Positions 1 to 8,387 of a stretch of 55,555 bases of DNA are shown here, piece after piece. A program made the translations under genes and the position numbers. Under the pieces are notes generated by a model. That model was given only the letters and a program-made list of their open reading frames with translations. It had not been told where the DNA came from and did not search any database. Each line of letters opens with the position of its first letter. Within the stretch, counting starts at the first letter, position 1. Source of the stretch: Cupriavidus laharis (GTDB taxonomy: Bacteria; Pseudomonadota; Gammaproteobacteria; Burkholderiales; Burkholderiaceae). The stretch lies in NCBI RefSeq assembly GCF_914271435.1, contig NZ_CAJZAI010000023.1, forward strand, positions 1-55,555. Direction: 5' to 3'.

Positions 1-219
1 CCAACTCGCTGCCACCACTTGCTTGCCTCACCCGTCGATTCGAAATCGCGAGTAAACGCCTTCTTAGCCCGGTTTACAACCCCATCGTCACGACTTGTGT
101 GTAATGCAATGGGGTATTCCAGCAAGGCAAAAATGTTGGGGTTGAAGCCTTTCGGTGAATCGTCCTGGCGGAAGGCTAAGAAGACATACGAGGGAGACGA
201 TTCAGGAGGGGGTAAATGA
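1..219 (+). CDS. C-terminal fragment of an unidentified protein (possible CDI toxin tail)
   Basis: The frame is open from the first base and ends with TGA at 217-219, giving 72 residues of a gene that starts before the window. The tail is basic (WRKAKKTYEGDDSGGGK at the end) with no motif I recognise. Position is the only clue: it lies upstream of a small membrane-protein frame and a TpsB-type transporter, the order of Burkholderia bcpA-I-O-B contact-dependent inhibition loci, where this would be the toxin C-terminus of the large exoprotein. That role is inference. It could also be an orphan fragment or a chance open frame. Confidence 0.35.
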   Translation, partial: PTRCHHLLASPVDSKSRVNAFLARFTTPSSRLVCNAMGYSSKAKMLGLKPFGESSWRKAKKTYEGDDSGGGK

Positions 220-328
220 ACGGGGCTTCGTGAGAGTTATCGCTGCCCGTTCTGCAAATGCAAGCAGTAACTCTGCAGGAAGTTTGTGGGGCGACGATTG
301 GTCTTGTTTACGTGGATAAAGGTGATGC

Positions 329-619
329 ATGGCGGGGCCATCTTTCAGGCCCGGTGAGTATGAGAAGCTTTCTGAGGTACAAAAGTCCATATATTGGGCG
401 GCAATAAGCCTGGGGCTTACTGCGATTGCGTATCTCCTTCTCAAGGCTTACATGGGTTGGGAATTCTAGTCTGTGTTATTTGGGGCGGTTTTATATGGCA
501 GTATTTCCGGGTCCCAATTCGGGGCAGTGCAAGAAAATGTTCAGGGAGCCAAAATTGGTTACTGCTTGAGTGTGACTGCAGCATTCTTGTGGATTTCCTA
601 CGTATGGACTCTTGATTAG
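329..619 (+). pseudogene. Small three-helix membrane protein frame interrupted by an in-frame TAG (possible CDI immunity gene)
   Basis: ATG at 329 follows a Shine-Dalgarno-like AAAGGTG. The frame codes 46 residues with one hydrophobic helix (roughly residues 21-40), stops at TAG 467-469, and then runs on in the same frame for 49 more residues with two further hydrophobic stretches to TAG 617-619. Read through, it would be a 95-residue protein with three membrane helices. GTG at 473 could restart the second half. The stretch is visibly richer in A+T than its surroundings, suggesting acquired DNA. Between a possible toxin tail and a TpsB transporter, an immunity protein is the natural guess, but no family was recognised. 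A sequencing error, true decay, or two small proteins are all possible. Confidence 0.35.
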
Positions 620-709
620 TTATATGTTCACGTTGGATGTACTGATGCGACGTCCGTTGAGCTGATTTTTCTATACCGCTCAATACAGCCAAAGAAGACC
701 TCTCTCCTT

Positions 710-2440
710 ATGTTATTCAATTCGCCAAACGCGCACCGAAAGGCGCGCGGTGTCCCCCCTTTTGTCTCTTTTTTCCTGGCCCTGCCCTCCCTGGCCGCAG
801 CCCAGTCCCTCCCATTCTTCCCCCCAGTCACCCCCAACGACGCCATCGAGCGCCGCCAGGAGCAGCAGCAGGAAGCCGCCAAGGAGCGCGCCATGGCCCG
901 GCCGGACGTGCTTTCGCCCACCGCTGCCGAGCCCGCCAAGTCCGGCCCATTGATCCTCCCGACCGAGACACCTTGCTTCCCAATCCAATCCGTAGTCTGG
1001 GACGGCGCCGACGCCTTCACCTGGCTGACCCGCGAATCAGACATCCTCATCACCCAATGCGCGGGCAAGCAAGGCCTGCAAGCCATCCGCGACTACTTCT
1101 CCGCACGCCTCGTGACCGAAGGCTTCGTCACCACGCGCGTATTCATTCCCGAGCAAAACCTTTCCACCGGCACGCTGCGCCTGCAGATCGTTGCCGGCCA
1201 CATCAATCAGGTGAAGTCTGACGGCGCGCCCGGAGGGTGGCGCATGGCGCTGCCCACCGGACCAGATGGTCTGGTCAACCAGCGCGACCTGGACCAGGGC
1301 ATGGAGAACATCCGCCGCCTGCAGGGCCAGGCCGATGCGACCGTTGACCTCATACCGGGCGACGACCCCGGCGAGGCCGACCTGATCATCAAGCCGGGCA
1401 CCGGCAAGCGCTGGCACGGCCTCATCACGGCGGACAACGCCGGCCTCGACAACACGGGCAAGTACCAGATGGGCGGCACCCTGACCGTGGATTCGCCGCT
1501 GTTCCTGTACGACAGCCTCTCCGTCTCCGGCAACACCAACGCCAACTACGGCAACGGCTCGGCCGGCACGCGCTCGTCGGCGATCAACTACAGCATCCCG
1601 TTCGGCTACTGGAATGCCTTCTTCAACGCGAACCAGTCGCACTACAAGCAGACCGTTGCGGGCTTCGATGGCGACATCGTCTATGGCGGACGGAACACGC
1701 AAATTGAAGCGGGACTCGGCTATGTGCCGTTGCGCAATGCCTCGGGCAAGACGAGCCTCTACGGCAAGGTATTCCGCAAGTCGGCCAGCAGCAGCATCAA
1801 TGACCTTGACTTGCCGGTTCAGCATCGCGACTTTGTCGGCTACGAGCTGGGCGCATCGCATCGCCAGTACTTCGGGGCGAGCGTCTTCGATATCGGCGCA
1901 GCATGGCGCCAGTCACTGCCGAGCCATTCGAAATCTCCAGGTTTCGTACTGGGCGATCCTGCCTGGGACGGCAAGTCAGAGATCCTGCTGGGCAACCTGG
2001 GCTTGATGATTCCGTTCCAGGTCAGTGGCCAGCGCCTGCGCTACCAGGGCACAGTGCGGATGCAATACGCACCGACGCGCATCCTGCCTTCCGACTACTT
2101 CGTGATCGGCAACCGCTACTCGGTCCGCGGCTTTGATGAGCAACTGACCCTCGCCGCGGAGAATGGCGTGACGATGCGCAACGACCTGGCCTGGCCGATT
2201 GGCAACACGGGGCAGGAGGCGTTCGTGGGCTTCGACATGGGTCACGTCAGCGGCCCGTCGGCGGCGTTCCTGGCCGGGCAGTCGCCGATGGGCGCGGTGA
2301 TCGGTGCACGTGGACGATGGCGGCTGGGCAGTCTTGCCTCGCTGTCGTACGAGGTCACGCTAGGTACGCCGGTCAGGAAGCCGGAAAATTTCCGAACACA
2401 CGGCGCCAACATCGCCGCGCAGACGGGACTGGAGTTCTGA
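710..2440 (+). CDS. ShlB/FhaC/HecB-family two-partner secretion transporter (TpsB)
   Basis: Outer-membrane transporter of 576 residues that exports a large TpsA exoprotein. A signal peptide ends near residue 31 (LAAAQ). A Gln/Glu-rich linker follows at about 45-65, then a POTRA domain at about 88-165, then a 16-strand-type beta barrel. The VRGF motif of barrel loop L6 is at 472-475, and the chain ends in Phe, the usual last residue of Omp85-superfamily barrels. No TpsA gene lies downstream, so the partner is probably upstream, outside the window. That placement fits Burkholderia-type CDI loci, where the transporter gene (bcpB) is last. Family assignment is firm; the CDI role is inferred from order. 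Confidence 0.88.
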   Translation: MLFNSPNAHRKARGVPPFVSFFLALPSLAAAQSLPFFPPVTPNDAIERRQEQQQEAAKERAMARPDVLSPTAAEPAKSGPLILPTETPCFPIQSVVWDGADAFTWLTRESDILITQCAGKQGLQAIRDYFSARLVTEGFVTTRVFIPEQNLSTGTLRLQIVAGHINQVKSDGAPGGWRMALPTGPDGLVNQRDLDQGMENIRRLQGQADATVDLIPGDDPGEADLIIKPGTGKRWHGLITADNAGLDNTGKYQMGGTLTVDSPLFLYDSLSVSGNTNANYGNGSAGTRSSAINYSIPFGYWNAFFNANQSHYKQTVAGFDGDIVYGGRNTQIEAGLGYVPLRNASGKTSLYGKVFRKSASSSINDLDLPVQHRDFVGYELGASHRQYFGASVFDIGAAWRQSLPSHSKSPGFVLGDPAWDGKSEILLGNLGLMIPFQVSGQRLRYQGTVRMQYAPTRILPSDYFVIGNRYSVRGFDEQLTLAAENGVTMRNDLAWPIGNTGQEAFVGFDMGHVSGPSAAFLAGQSPMGAVIGARGRWRLGSLASLSYEVTLGTPVRKPENFRTHGANIAAQTGLEF

Positions 2441-2455
2441 GCCAGCGCGCCTCCA

Positions 2456-3727
2456 TCAGTCTCCCGACACCACCGCCTTCTCCCGCTTGACCGCTTCCCT
2501 CCGCGCCGCCGCCGCCTTGCGCCGCTCATGCCGCTTCAGGCTCACCTGCTCAAACCGCCACATCACATAGCAGAACGCCAGGAACGGCCACAGCCACCCG
2601 AGCCATTGCGCCAGGCTGTTGAAATGCACGAAGCGCCCCATGCGCCAGCCCTGTTCGGAGATCCACGCATACGGGTTGGACGGCAGCACATTGGTGAGCA
2701 CGACCAGCGTGATCAGTGCGGCCATGGCCAGGACCGTGCGCAGCCAGCGCGGCACGTACAGCAGCAGGGCCAGGGCCAGCGAACTGGTCAGCAGCGCGAA
2801 GCGGCCGCCTTCCGACAGCCAGTTGAAGGCGTTGCCATCGGGGAACTGCAGTTCGGCCACGGTGGCCTTGAGCAGCAGTGCCGTCGCAAGCAGGCCGGCC
2901 AGGATGCGCAGCATCGGCGCGTGCCGGCGCATCGAGATCGACGCGAACAGCCCTGTGCCCAGCCAACTGCTGGCCGTCACCAGTGTCTCCAGCATCTGCT
3001 GGCTCTGCATGTCGTCGGGGCGCAGGCCGATGCTTTCCTGCCATGCCGGCAGATTGGGCACCAGCATCTGCAGCACCTGCATGGGCCACGAGTCCGGGTC
3101 GGTCAGCCATTCGCGCACGATGCCGCCCATGCCGAACAGGTGCTCCTGTGGAAAGATCTGCGCGAACGGCCACAGCAGCAGCAGGATGATGGCGAAGCTC
3201 GCATGCGGTTCGAACCATGCGGTGCGCAGCTGCGTGAGCGTGCCACGGTCGATCAGCGCGGACGTGAATGGCGCCACCACGGCGCCGCCGAGCAGCGCGC
3301 CCAATGCATTGGTGATGAGATCGATGTTCGAGGAGATGCGGCTCGGCAGCCAGGTCTGCAGGGCTTCCATGCAGCCGGAGAGCAGGGCCCCCGCCGCCAG
3401 CGCGATCAGCGTGGCGCGCGCGCCCGACACGCGCGGATGCAGGGCGAGCACCACCAGCGCGCCCAACGGACAGTAGCCGAGCACGTTGGTCAGCAGGTCG
3501 AACTCGGTGATGTAGCGCGGCTTGGGCGCGCTCAGGAACGCAAACGGCGAGATGCCGTTGTCGACCCAGCCGCTGAACGGATACAGGCTCGCGTAGACCA
3601 CCAGCAGCGTGAAGCACACCAGGCCGACCCGCGCGAGTGGCGAGTGCTTTGGCCCGTTCGCCTCAGGCAGCGGTGCCTGCGGCGGCATGGCGGGCGGCGG
3701 AGGGGGCGGTATGGTGGCCGGCACCAT
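2456..3727 (-). CDS. VanZ-like family membrane protein
   Basis: Integral membrane protein of 423 residues. The N-terminal third has the VanZ-like pattern: a hydrophobic helix with ASLYPFSGW, then DLLTNVLGYCPLG, and later SSNIDLITNALGALLGG. Several more hydrophobic helices follow, and the C-terminus is Lys/Arg-rich and probably cytoplasmic. It is longer than minimal VanZ proteins, so the second half is an added membrane region of unknown role. Its start is 12 bases after the stop of the lipoprotein gene, so it is likely the last gene of the MCE transport operon. The precise function is unknown. Confidence 0.8.
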   Translation of the reverse strand: MVPATIPPPPPPAMPPQAPLPEANGPKHSPLARVGLVCFTLLVVYASLYPFSGWVDNGISPFAFLSAPKPRYITEFDLLTNVLGYCPLGALVVLALHPRVSGARATLIALAAGALLSGCMEALQTWLPSRISSNIDLITNALGALLGGAVVAPFTSALIDRGTLTQLRTAWFEPHASFAIILLLLWPFAQIFPQEHLFGMGGIVREWLTDPDSWPMQVLQMLVPNLPAWQESIGLRPDDMQSQQMLETLVTASSWLGTGLFASISMRRHAPMLRILAGLLATALLLKATVAELQFPDGNAFNWLSEGGRFALLTSSLALALLLYVPRWLRTVLAMAALITLVVLTNVLPSNPYAWISEQGWRMGRFVHFNSLAQWLGWLWPFLAFCYVMWRFEQVSLKRHERRKAAAARREAVKREKAVVSGD

Positions 3728-3739
3728 GGTGCTGCTGCC

Positions 3740-4366
3740 CTACCTGCCCTGCAAGGGCAGCGTGGCGAGCCACGCGAGCATGTCGGCGATGACCTTGTCG
3801 GTGCCATCCGCCAGCGCCTTGACGCCGCCCGCACCGTCGGCGCTTGGCGCCGGCTCGCGCGCGGTGAAGGTCTGCTGGCCGATCATGCCATGGTGGTACA
3901 CCGTGGCGCGCACGCGCACCACGCCACGGCTGTCGGTGGCGCTGTCGAACACCTGCTCGAACTCGAGCATGTCGATCTTGAGCGCGGGCACCGAGGTGTC
4001 GCCGAACCACGTGAGCGCGCCACGCGCCGCCACGGCCTCGCGCAGGCGGCCGTCGAACAGCTGCGTGGGTGGCATCACCCAGCGCTGCGTGGCATACGAC
4101 TGCAGCCGCTGGGCCTGCGCGTACTGCAGGCGGTAGAAAAGCGAATTGCCTTCCATCCACGTCGGGCCGTCGGTCTGTGCGATGCGCAGCCTGGGCAGCG
4201 TGCCGGCCGCGGACTGGGTGGACAGCGGGGGCCCCAGGTCATAGGTGGTGATGGGCGCGGAAGTGCGGGTAAGCGCGCAGCCGGCAAGCGCGGACACGAT
4301 GGCCAGCACGGCGAGCAGGGTCCTGGCGGCGCGGCGGGCGGTGGGCAGGGCTGGTGTCGATGTCAC
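3740..4366 (-). CDS. PqiC/YmbA-type ABC transport auxiliary lipoprotein
   Basis: Outer-membrane or periplasmic lipoprotein of 208 residues with signal peptide and lipobox LAGC near residue 30. The following TYDLGP motif is typical of the PqiC/DUF330 family, which partners MCE-type lipid transport systems. The start is 34 bases after the MCE gene stop on the same strand. With the permease, ATPase and MCE protein upstream it completes a Mla/Pqi-like envelope lipid transporter. The substrate cannot be told from sequence. Confidence 0.85.
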   Translation of the reverse strand: MTSTPALPTARRAARTLLAVLAIVSALAGCALTRTSAPITTYDLGPPLSTQSAAGTLPRLRIAQTDGPTWMEGNSLFYRLQYAQAQRLQSYATQRWVMPPTQLFDGRLREAVAARGALTWFGDTSVPALKIDMLEFEQVFDSATDSRGVVRVRATVYHHGMIGQQTFTAREPAPSADGAGGVKALADGTDKVIADMLAWLATLPLQGR

Positions 4367-4400
4367 GGTTGGCCTCGGTGGGTCAGGGCTGGCATGTCGG

Positions 4401-5342
4401 TCACGGGGCGCGGAAGCCGGGCTCGCCCGGGCCCGGCACCGGCGTCGGCGAACCGAACAGCAGGCTGTTCGGGCTGTCGCTGAATTGTCCGGCGGCGCGG
4501 TCGAACGTGCGCGCGGTTTGCCGCGCGTCGCGCGCCAGGCCGTTGATCTGCGGCAGCGTTTCCTGGCTGAGCGTGCCGGCGGCAGACTGGATCGATTCGG
4601 CCGCGCCTTGCAGGTCGCGCCCGACTGTATCGACCGTACGCAGCACCGTGCCGTTCGGATTGGACAGTTCCTGCGTGAGCCGGCGTGTCGATTCCAGCGT
4701 CGCGTTGAGATTCTCGGCCACCCGCGGCAGGCGCGCCGCCGCGGGCGCGAGCGATGCCGACAGGCGCGAGTAGTCCTCGGCGGTCTTGTGGATCGAGCGG
4801 ATGGCCGCCATCAGCTCGGCGCGGTTGCTGGTCTGGAACATGTCGTTGAGCGAGGTCATTATCGTCTCGACCTGCGTGAGCAGCGAATCGCCGCGCTTTT
4901 CCAGTTCCTCGAAGAAGCCCGGCCGCATGGCGATACGCGCCACGGCCTTGGGCGAGGTGTGCAGCGGCGGCGAGGCGCCGTTGCCTTCCTGCGCGGCGGT
5001 GTCGTCGAGCTGCACGTAGGCGATGCCGGTCACGCCCTGGAAGCCCAGCGTGGCGTATGTGGTGCGCGTGATCGGCGTGTCCTGGTTCACATTGACGCGC
5101 ACGATGATCTGGCCGGGCACCTGCGGGTCGAAGCGGATCGACACTACCTTGCCCACCTCCAGGCCGCGGTACTTCACATCCGCCTGCGGGCCCAGGCCAT
5201 TCACCGTGGAGCGCGTGATCAGGTCGTACGGCACGCGTACGGCGTGGTCGCTGCTGAACCAGAAAATCGCGAACAGCACCAGCACGGCCAGGCCGATCGT
5301 GAACACGCCGGCAAGGAATGCGTGTGACTTGTTTTCCATCAT
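4401..5342 (-). CDS. MlaD-family (MCE) substrate-binding protein
   Basis: Protein of 313 residues anchored by one N-terminal membrane helix (about 9-29), followed by an MCE domain at about 38-120 (GLGPQADVKYRGLEVGKV) and a long helical tail. MCE proteins form hexameric rings that carry lipids across the periplasm. Two ATG codons stand side by side; the first (5342) overlaps the ATPase stop and is preceded by GGAGA, so it was chosen. Overlap with the ATPase gene implies translational coupling. The long tail makes it more like the MCE proteins of Mla/Ttg2-type systems than of PqiB, which carries several MCE domains. Confidence 0.9.
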   Translation of the reverse strand: MMENKSHAFLAGVFTIGLAVLVLFAIFWFSSDHAVRVPYDLITRSTVNGLGPQADVKYRGLEVGKVVSIRFDPQVPGQIIVRVNVNQDTPITRTTYATLGFQGVTGIAYVQLDDTAAQEGNGASPPLHTSPKAVARIAMRPGFFEELEKRGDSLLTQVETIMTSLNDMFQTSNRAELMAAIRSIHKTAEDYSRLSASLAPAAARLPRVAENLNATLESTRRLTQELSNPNGTVLRTVDTVGRDLQGAAESIQSAAGTLSQETLPQINGLARDARQTARTFDRAAGQFSDSPNSLLFGSPTPVPGPGEPGFRAP

Positions 5343-6193
5343 GCTTCTCCAGATTGCGCGGCACCGGGGGCCGGGTGCAGGGCCTGCATCGCACGCTGCG
5401 CGCGTTCGCCGAGGAAGTACTCGTGGATGAACGGGTGGTCCACCTTGACGACCTCGTCAATCGGCGCCGCGGCCAGCACCTTGTGGTCGGCCAGCACAGC
5501 CACGCGGTCGGACAGCGCCACCAGCGTGTCCAGGTCGTGCGTGATCATGACCACGGTCAGTCCCAGTTCGCGGCGCAACTCGCGAATCAGCGCCACGTAA
5601 CCGTCGGAGGCCATCGGGTCCAGGCCGGCGGTGGGCTCGTCCAGGAACACCAGCTCGGGTTCCAGCGCCAGCGCACGTGCCAGCGCCACGCGCTTGACCA
5701 TGCCGCCGGAAAGGTCGGCGGGCATCTTGTCGGCATCGCGCGCCGACAGGCCTACCATCTGCAGCTTGAGCAGGGCTGCCTGGCAGATGAGATTGTCGGG
5801 CAGGGCCCGGAGTTCACGCAGCGGCAGCGCAATGTTGTCGATGACCGACAATGCCGAGAACAGTGCCCCGCCCTGGAACTGCAAGCCCCAGCGATTGCGC
5901 AGCGCCTGCAGCTGTGCGGGTTTCAAGTGGTTCGGGTCTTCGCCAAAGACACGGATCGACCCCGAAGTGGGCCGCTCCAGCCCGACGATCTGCCGCAGCA
6001 GCACCGTCTTGCCGCTGCCAGAGCCGCCCACGATGGACAGCACTTCGCCGCGGTACACGTCCAGGTTCACCCCGTCGTGCACCACGGCCTTGCCATAGCG
6101 CTTGACCAGGTCGTGCACCTCGATGACGGGATCGCCGCGGGCGGGTGCCGGGGGCGCGGTGAGTGTGGTGGGCGCGGCGGGCATGGGGGGCAT
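5339..6193 (-). CDS. MlaF-like ABC transporter ATP-binding protein
   Basis: Cytoplasmic ATPase of 284 residues. Walker A GGSGSGKT is at 56-63, the signature LSGGMVKRVALARAL follows, and Walker B plus D-loop is LVFLDEPTAGLDP. The chosen ATG lies 2 bases after the permease stop; the open frame extends far further upstream but that part is only the shadow of the permease gene. A Pro/Ala-rich leader of about 20 residues precedes the ABC domain, and a second ATG at codon 4 is an equally good start. It energises the MCE transporter with the STAS-permease and the MlaD-like protein. Confidence 0.9.
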   Translation of the reverse strand: MPPMPAAPTTLTAPPAPARGDPVIEVHDLVKRYGKAVVHDGVNLDVYRGEVLSIVGGSGSGKTVLLRQIVGLERPTSGSIRVFGEDPNHLKPAQLQALRNRWGLQFQGGALFSALSVIDNIALPLRELRALPDNLICQAALLKLQMVGLSARDADKMPADLSGGMVKRVALARALALEPELVFLDEPTAGLDPMASDGYVALIRELRRELGLTVVMITHDLDTLVALSDRVAVLADHKVLAAAPIDEVVKVDHPFIHEYFLGERAQRAMQALHPAPGAAQSGEA

Positions 6194-6195
6194 AT

Positions 6196-7326
6196 TCACA
6201 GGCCCACGTCCTTGAACATCACGGCGAAGATGGCATCGGCAATGATCACGATGGTGATCGACACCACCACCGACGCCGTGGTGCCTTCGCCCAGGCTTTG
6301 GGTATTGGGCTTGATACGCAGCCCGAAGTGGCAGGCTGCCAGCCCGATCAGCATGCCGAAGGCCACGCCCTTGCCCAGGCCCAGCCACAGGTTGGCCACG
6401 GGCACGGCGTCGGGCAGCGCACGCAGGAAGTAGGTCGGGCTGATGCCGAGCTGCACGCGCGCGGCGATGATGCCGCCGGCCAGTGCCAGCACGTCCGTCC
6501 ACGCCACCAGCAGCGGCATGCACACGGCCAGCGCGACCACGCGCGGCATGATCAGGCGGAAGCCGTGGGAAATGCCCATGACGCGCATGGCGTCGAGCTC
6601 TTCGGTCACGCGCATCACGCCGATCTGCGCGGTAATTGCTGAGCCCGAGCGCCCGGCGACCAGGATCGCGGCCAGTACCGGGCCAAGTTCGCGGATCACG
6701 GCCATGCCGAGGATGTTGACGATGAAGGTGCTCGCGCCGAACGTGCGCAGCTGGTTGGCCGACAGGTACGACAGCACGATGCCGATCAGGAAGCCGACCA
6801 GTGCCGTGATGCCGAGCGCCTTGTAGCCGATGTTGTAGATATTGGCCGAGATCTCGCGCCACGGGCCGCGCTGCGGCATGCGCACGAAGCGGATCAGGTC
6901 GAACGTGAGTTGCCCGAGCATGCCCACGCCGTTGGCGGCCTGCGCGCCAAACGACAGTACCGAGGCGCCGAGCACCGTGATCGGGTTGAAGCGCTCGACG
7001 ATATGCTTCTTCCAGCCCTCCGCATGCAGGCAGGCAATGCGCTCGAACACGCGGCGCTGGCCCGGGCTCGCTTCGAGCCGCGCCGGCAGCTTGCCGTTCC
7101 AGGCTTGCCACAGGAGTTGCCCGCCGACATGATCGAGCTTGTCCACGCCGGCCAGCGACCAGTGCGCATCATCTGGCGTCTGGGAGAGCTCGTGCAGGCG
7201 CGAGCGCATCGCGCGGGCCTGGTGGCAACCTGCCAGGCCGAGCGCGGTCCAGTCGCCACACAGCTGTACGCTGACGGTTCCGTCCTGGCGCGTGATGTTG
7301 AAGGCAGGCGTCGTCTGGCTTTCCAA
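6196..7326 (-). CDS. MlaE-family permease with fused N-terminal STAS (MlaB-like) domain
   Basis: Inner-membrane protein of 376 residues. Residues about 5-105 form a STAS-like domain of the kind that is a separate protein, MlaB, in E. coli. The rest is an MlaE permease with five or so helices and the conserved cytoplasmic EQ-type stretch AGRSGSAITAQIGVMRVTEE, which contacts the ATPase. It heads the operon permease, ATPase, MCE protein, lipoprotein, VanZ. No MlaC-type periplasmic carrier is present here, so this may be a second lipid-transport system beside the housekeeping Mla operon. No strong ribosome site stands before the chosen ATG. Confidence 0.9.
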   Translation of the reverse strand: MESQTTPAFNITRQDGTVSVQLCGDWTALGLAGCHQARAMRSRLHELSQTPDDAHWSLAGVDKLDHVGGQLLWQAWNGKLPARLEASPGQRRVFERIACLHAEGWKKHIVERFNPITVLGASVLSFGAQAANGVGMLGQLTFDLIRFVRMPQRGPWREISANIYNIGYKALGITALVGFLIGIVLSYLSANQLRTFGASTFIVNILGMAVIRELGPVLAAILVAGRSGSAITAQIGVMRVTEELDAMRVMGISHGFRLIMPRVVALAVCMPLLVAWTDVLALAGGIIAARVQLGISPTYFLRALPDAVPVANLWLGLGKGVAFGMLIGLAACHFGLRIKPNTQSLGEGTTASVVVSITIVIIADAIFAVMFKDVGL

Positions 7327-7403
7327 GGGCTGGGCAATGTGATGGCTTAGTCCCGATTCTAAGCCACAGGCTGGGGTGGCGCGAGGAAAGGGTGGCCCGC
7401 GGC

Positions 7404-7409
7404 TACAAT
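7404..7409 (+). promoter_or_regulatory. Candidate -10 box for birA-coaX
   Basis: TACAAT in the context GGCTACAATGCGG, about 118 bases before the birA ATG in the gap between divergent operons. The -35 is not clear. Confidence 0.35.
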
Positions 7410-7478
7410 GCGGCCTTGGAACCGGCGTGCACGGCGCGGCGGCTCCCGTGGTCGGCCTGGCCGGCTCCGCTTACCGGT

Positions 7479-7522
7479 TTTCTACGTCCTTTCCACGTCC
7501 TTTCCACGCCCTTTCCACGTTC
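7479..7522 (+). repeat. Four tandem 11-bp repeats abutting birA
   Basis: Four consecutive units TTTCTACGTCC, TTTCCACGTCC, TTTCCACGCCC and TTTCCACGTTC at 7479-7522. They end four bases before the birA ATG at 7527, where a ribosome site would normally stand; no purine-rich Shine-Dalgarno is present. The 11-bp period is close to one helical turn. Confidence 0.8.
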
Positions 7523-7526
7523 CCCC

Positions 7527-8387
7527 ATGACCGCCGCCGCTGATCCACTGCCCGCCAACGCGCAACCCTGGTGCATCGACGCCGCCGCCCTGCGCGCCGC
7601 GCTGCCGCTGGCGCTGCAAGGGTGGGCGCTCGAACTGGTCGAAGAGACCGGCTCCACCAACGCCGACCTGACGCTGGCCTGCCGGCAGGCGCCGTGGTCG
7701 GACGCCGGCATCCTGCGCCTGGCCTACCGCCAGACCGCCGGCCGCGGCCGGCAGGGCCGTCCGTGGCAGGGGCAGGCGGGGCTGACTTTCTCGGTGGCGC
7801 TGCCGCTGGCATTGGCGCCGTCCCGGCTGAGCGGCCTGAGCCTGGCCGTCGGGCTGGCGCTCGCGCAGGCGCTGGGCGATGTCGATGCGGGCCTGGGCGA
7901 GCGCGTGAGCCTGAAATGGCCCAACGACCTGCAGATCGACGGGCGCAAGCTCGCCGGCATCCTGATCGAGGCCGTGCCGGCCGGCCCGCAGCGCGTATGG
8001 GCCGTGATCGGCATCGGCCTGAACCTGGTGCGCGATCCGCAGATGGAGGCCGCGCTCGGACGCGAACTGGCCGGCGTGGCGGAGGCCATGCCGGGCTTCG
8101 ACGCGTCGCGCGACGCGACCAGTCTGCTGGCCGCCGTGCTTACGCGGCTGGGTGCGATGCGCGATGTGTTCCTGGCGCAGGGCTTCGCGCCCATGGCGGC
8201 AGAGTGGTCGGCACGCGACGCCTATCGCGACCAGCCCGTGCGGCTGCTGCACGACGGCCAAGTGCTGGCCGAGGGCATGGCGCGCGGCGTCGACGGCGAG
8301 GGGCACCTGCTGCTGGAAACACCCGCGGGTCTGGAGCGCATTACAAGCGGCGAGTTGTCGCTGCGGCCAGCCGGAGGCGCGGCATGA
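7527..8387 (+). CDS. birA: Biotin--[acetyl-CoA carboxylase] ligase, catalytic-only
   Basis: Enzyme of 286 residues that makes biotinyl-5'-AMP and attaches biotin to carrier lysines, such as those of the carboxylases encoded at the far end of this window. The biotin-loop motif GRGRQGRPW is at 72-80, KWPND at 130-134 and GRKLAGILIE, with the active-site Lys, at 139-148. There is no N-terminal winged helix as in E. coli BirA (321 residues), so this is a class I ligase that should not bind a bio operator. The ATG at 7527 is preferred over the upstream in-frame ATG at 7392 because the catalytic domain starts at once after it. The stop overlaps the coaX start. Confidence 0.92.
   Translation: MTAAADPLPANAQPWCIDAAALRAALPLALQGWALELVEETGSTNADLTLACRQAPWSDAGILRLAYRQTAGRGRQGRPWQGQAGLTFSVALPLALAPSRLSGLSLAVGLALAQALGDVDAGLGERVSLKWPNDLQIDGRKLAGILIEAVPAGPQRVWAVIGIGLNLVRDPQMEAALGRELAGVAEAMPGFDASRDATSLLAAVLTRLGAMRDVFLAQGFAPMAAEWSARDAYRDQPVRLLHDGQVLAEGMARGVDGEGHLLLETPAGLERITSGELSLRPAGGAA

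Noticed and set aside
258..407. A 49-codon frame after the possible toxin tail
   Set aside because: No ribosome site or recognisable feature, and it overlaps the better candidate at 329. It remains a weak alternative immunity gene.
394..615. A 73-codon frame overlapping the small membrane-protein frame
   Set aside because: Cys- and Trp-rich with no ribosome site; the other frame gives cleaner membrane helices and a Shine-Dalgarno-like site.
2528..4483. A 651-codon plus-strand open frame
   Set aside because: It is antisense to the VanZ-like and lipoprotein genes, rich in Arg, His and Gln as expected for a shadow frame in GC-rich DNA, with no domain.
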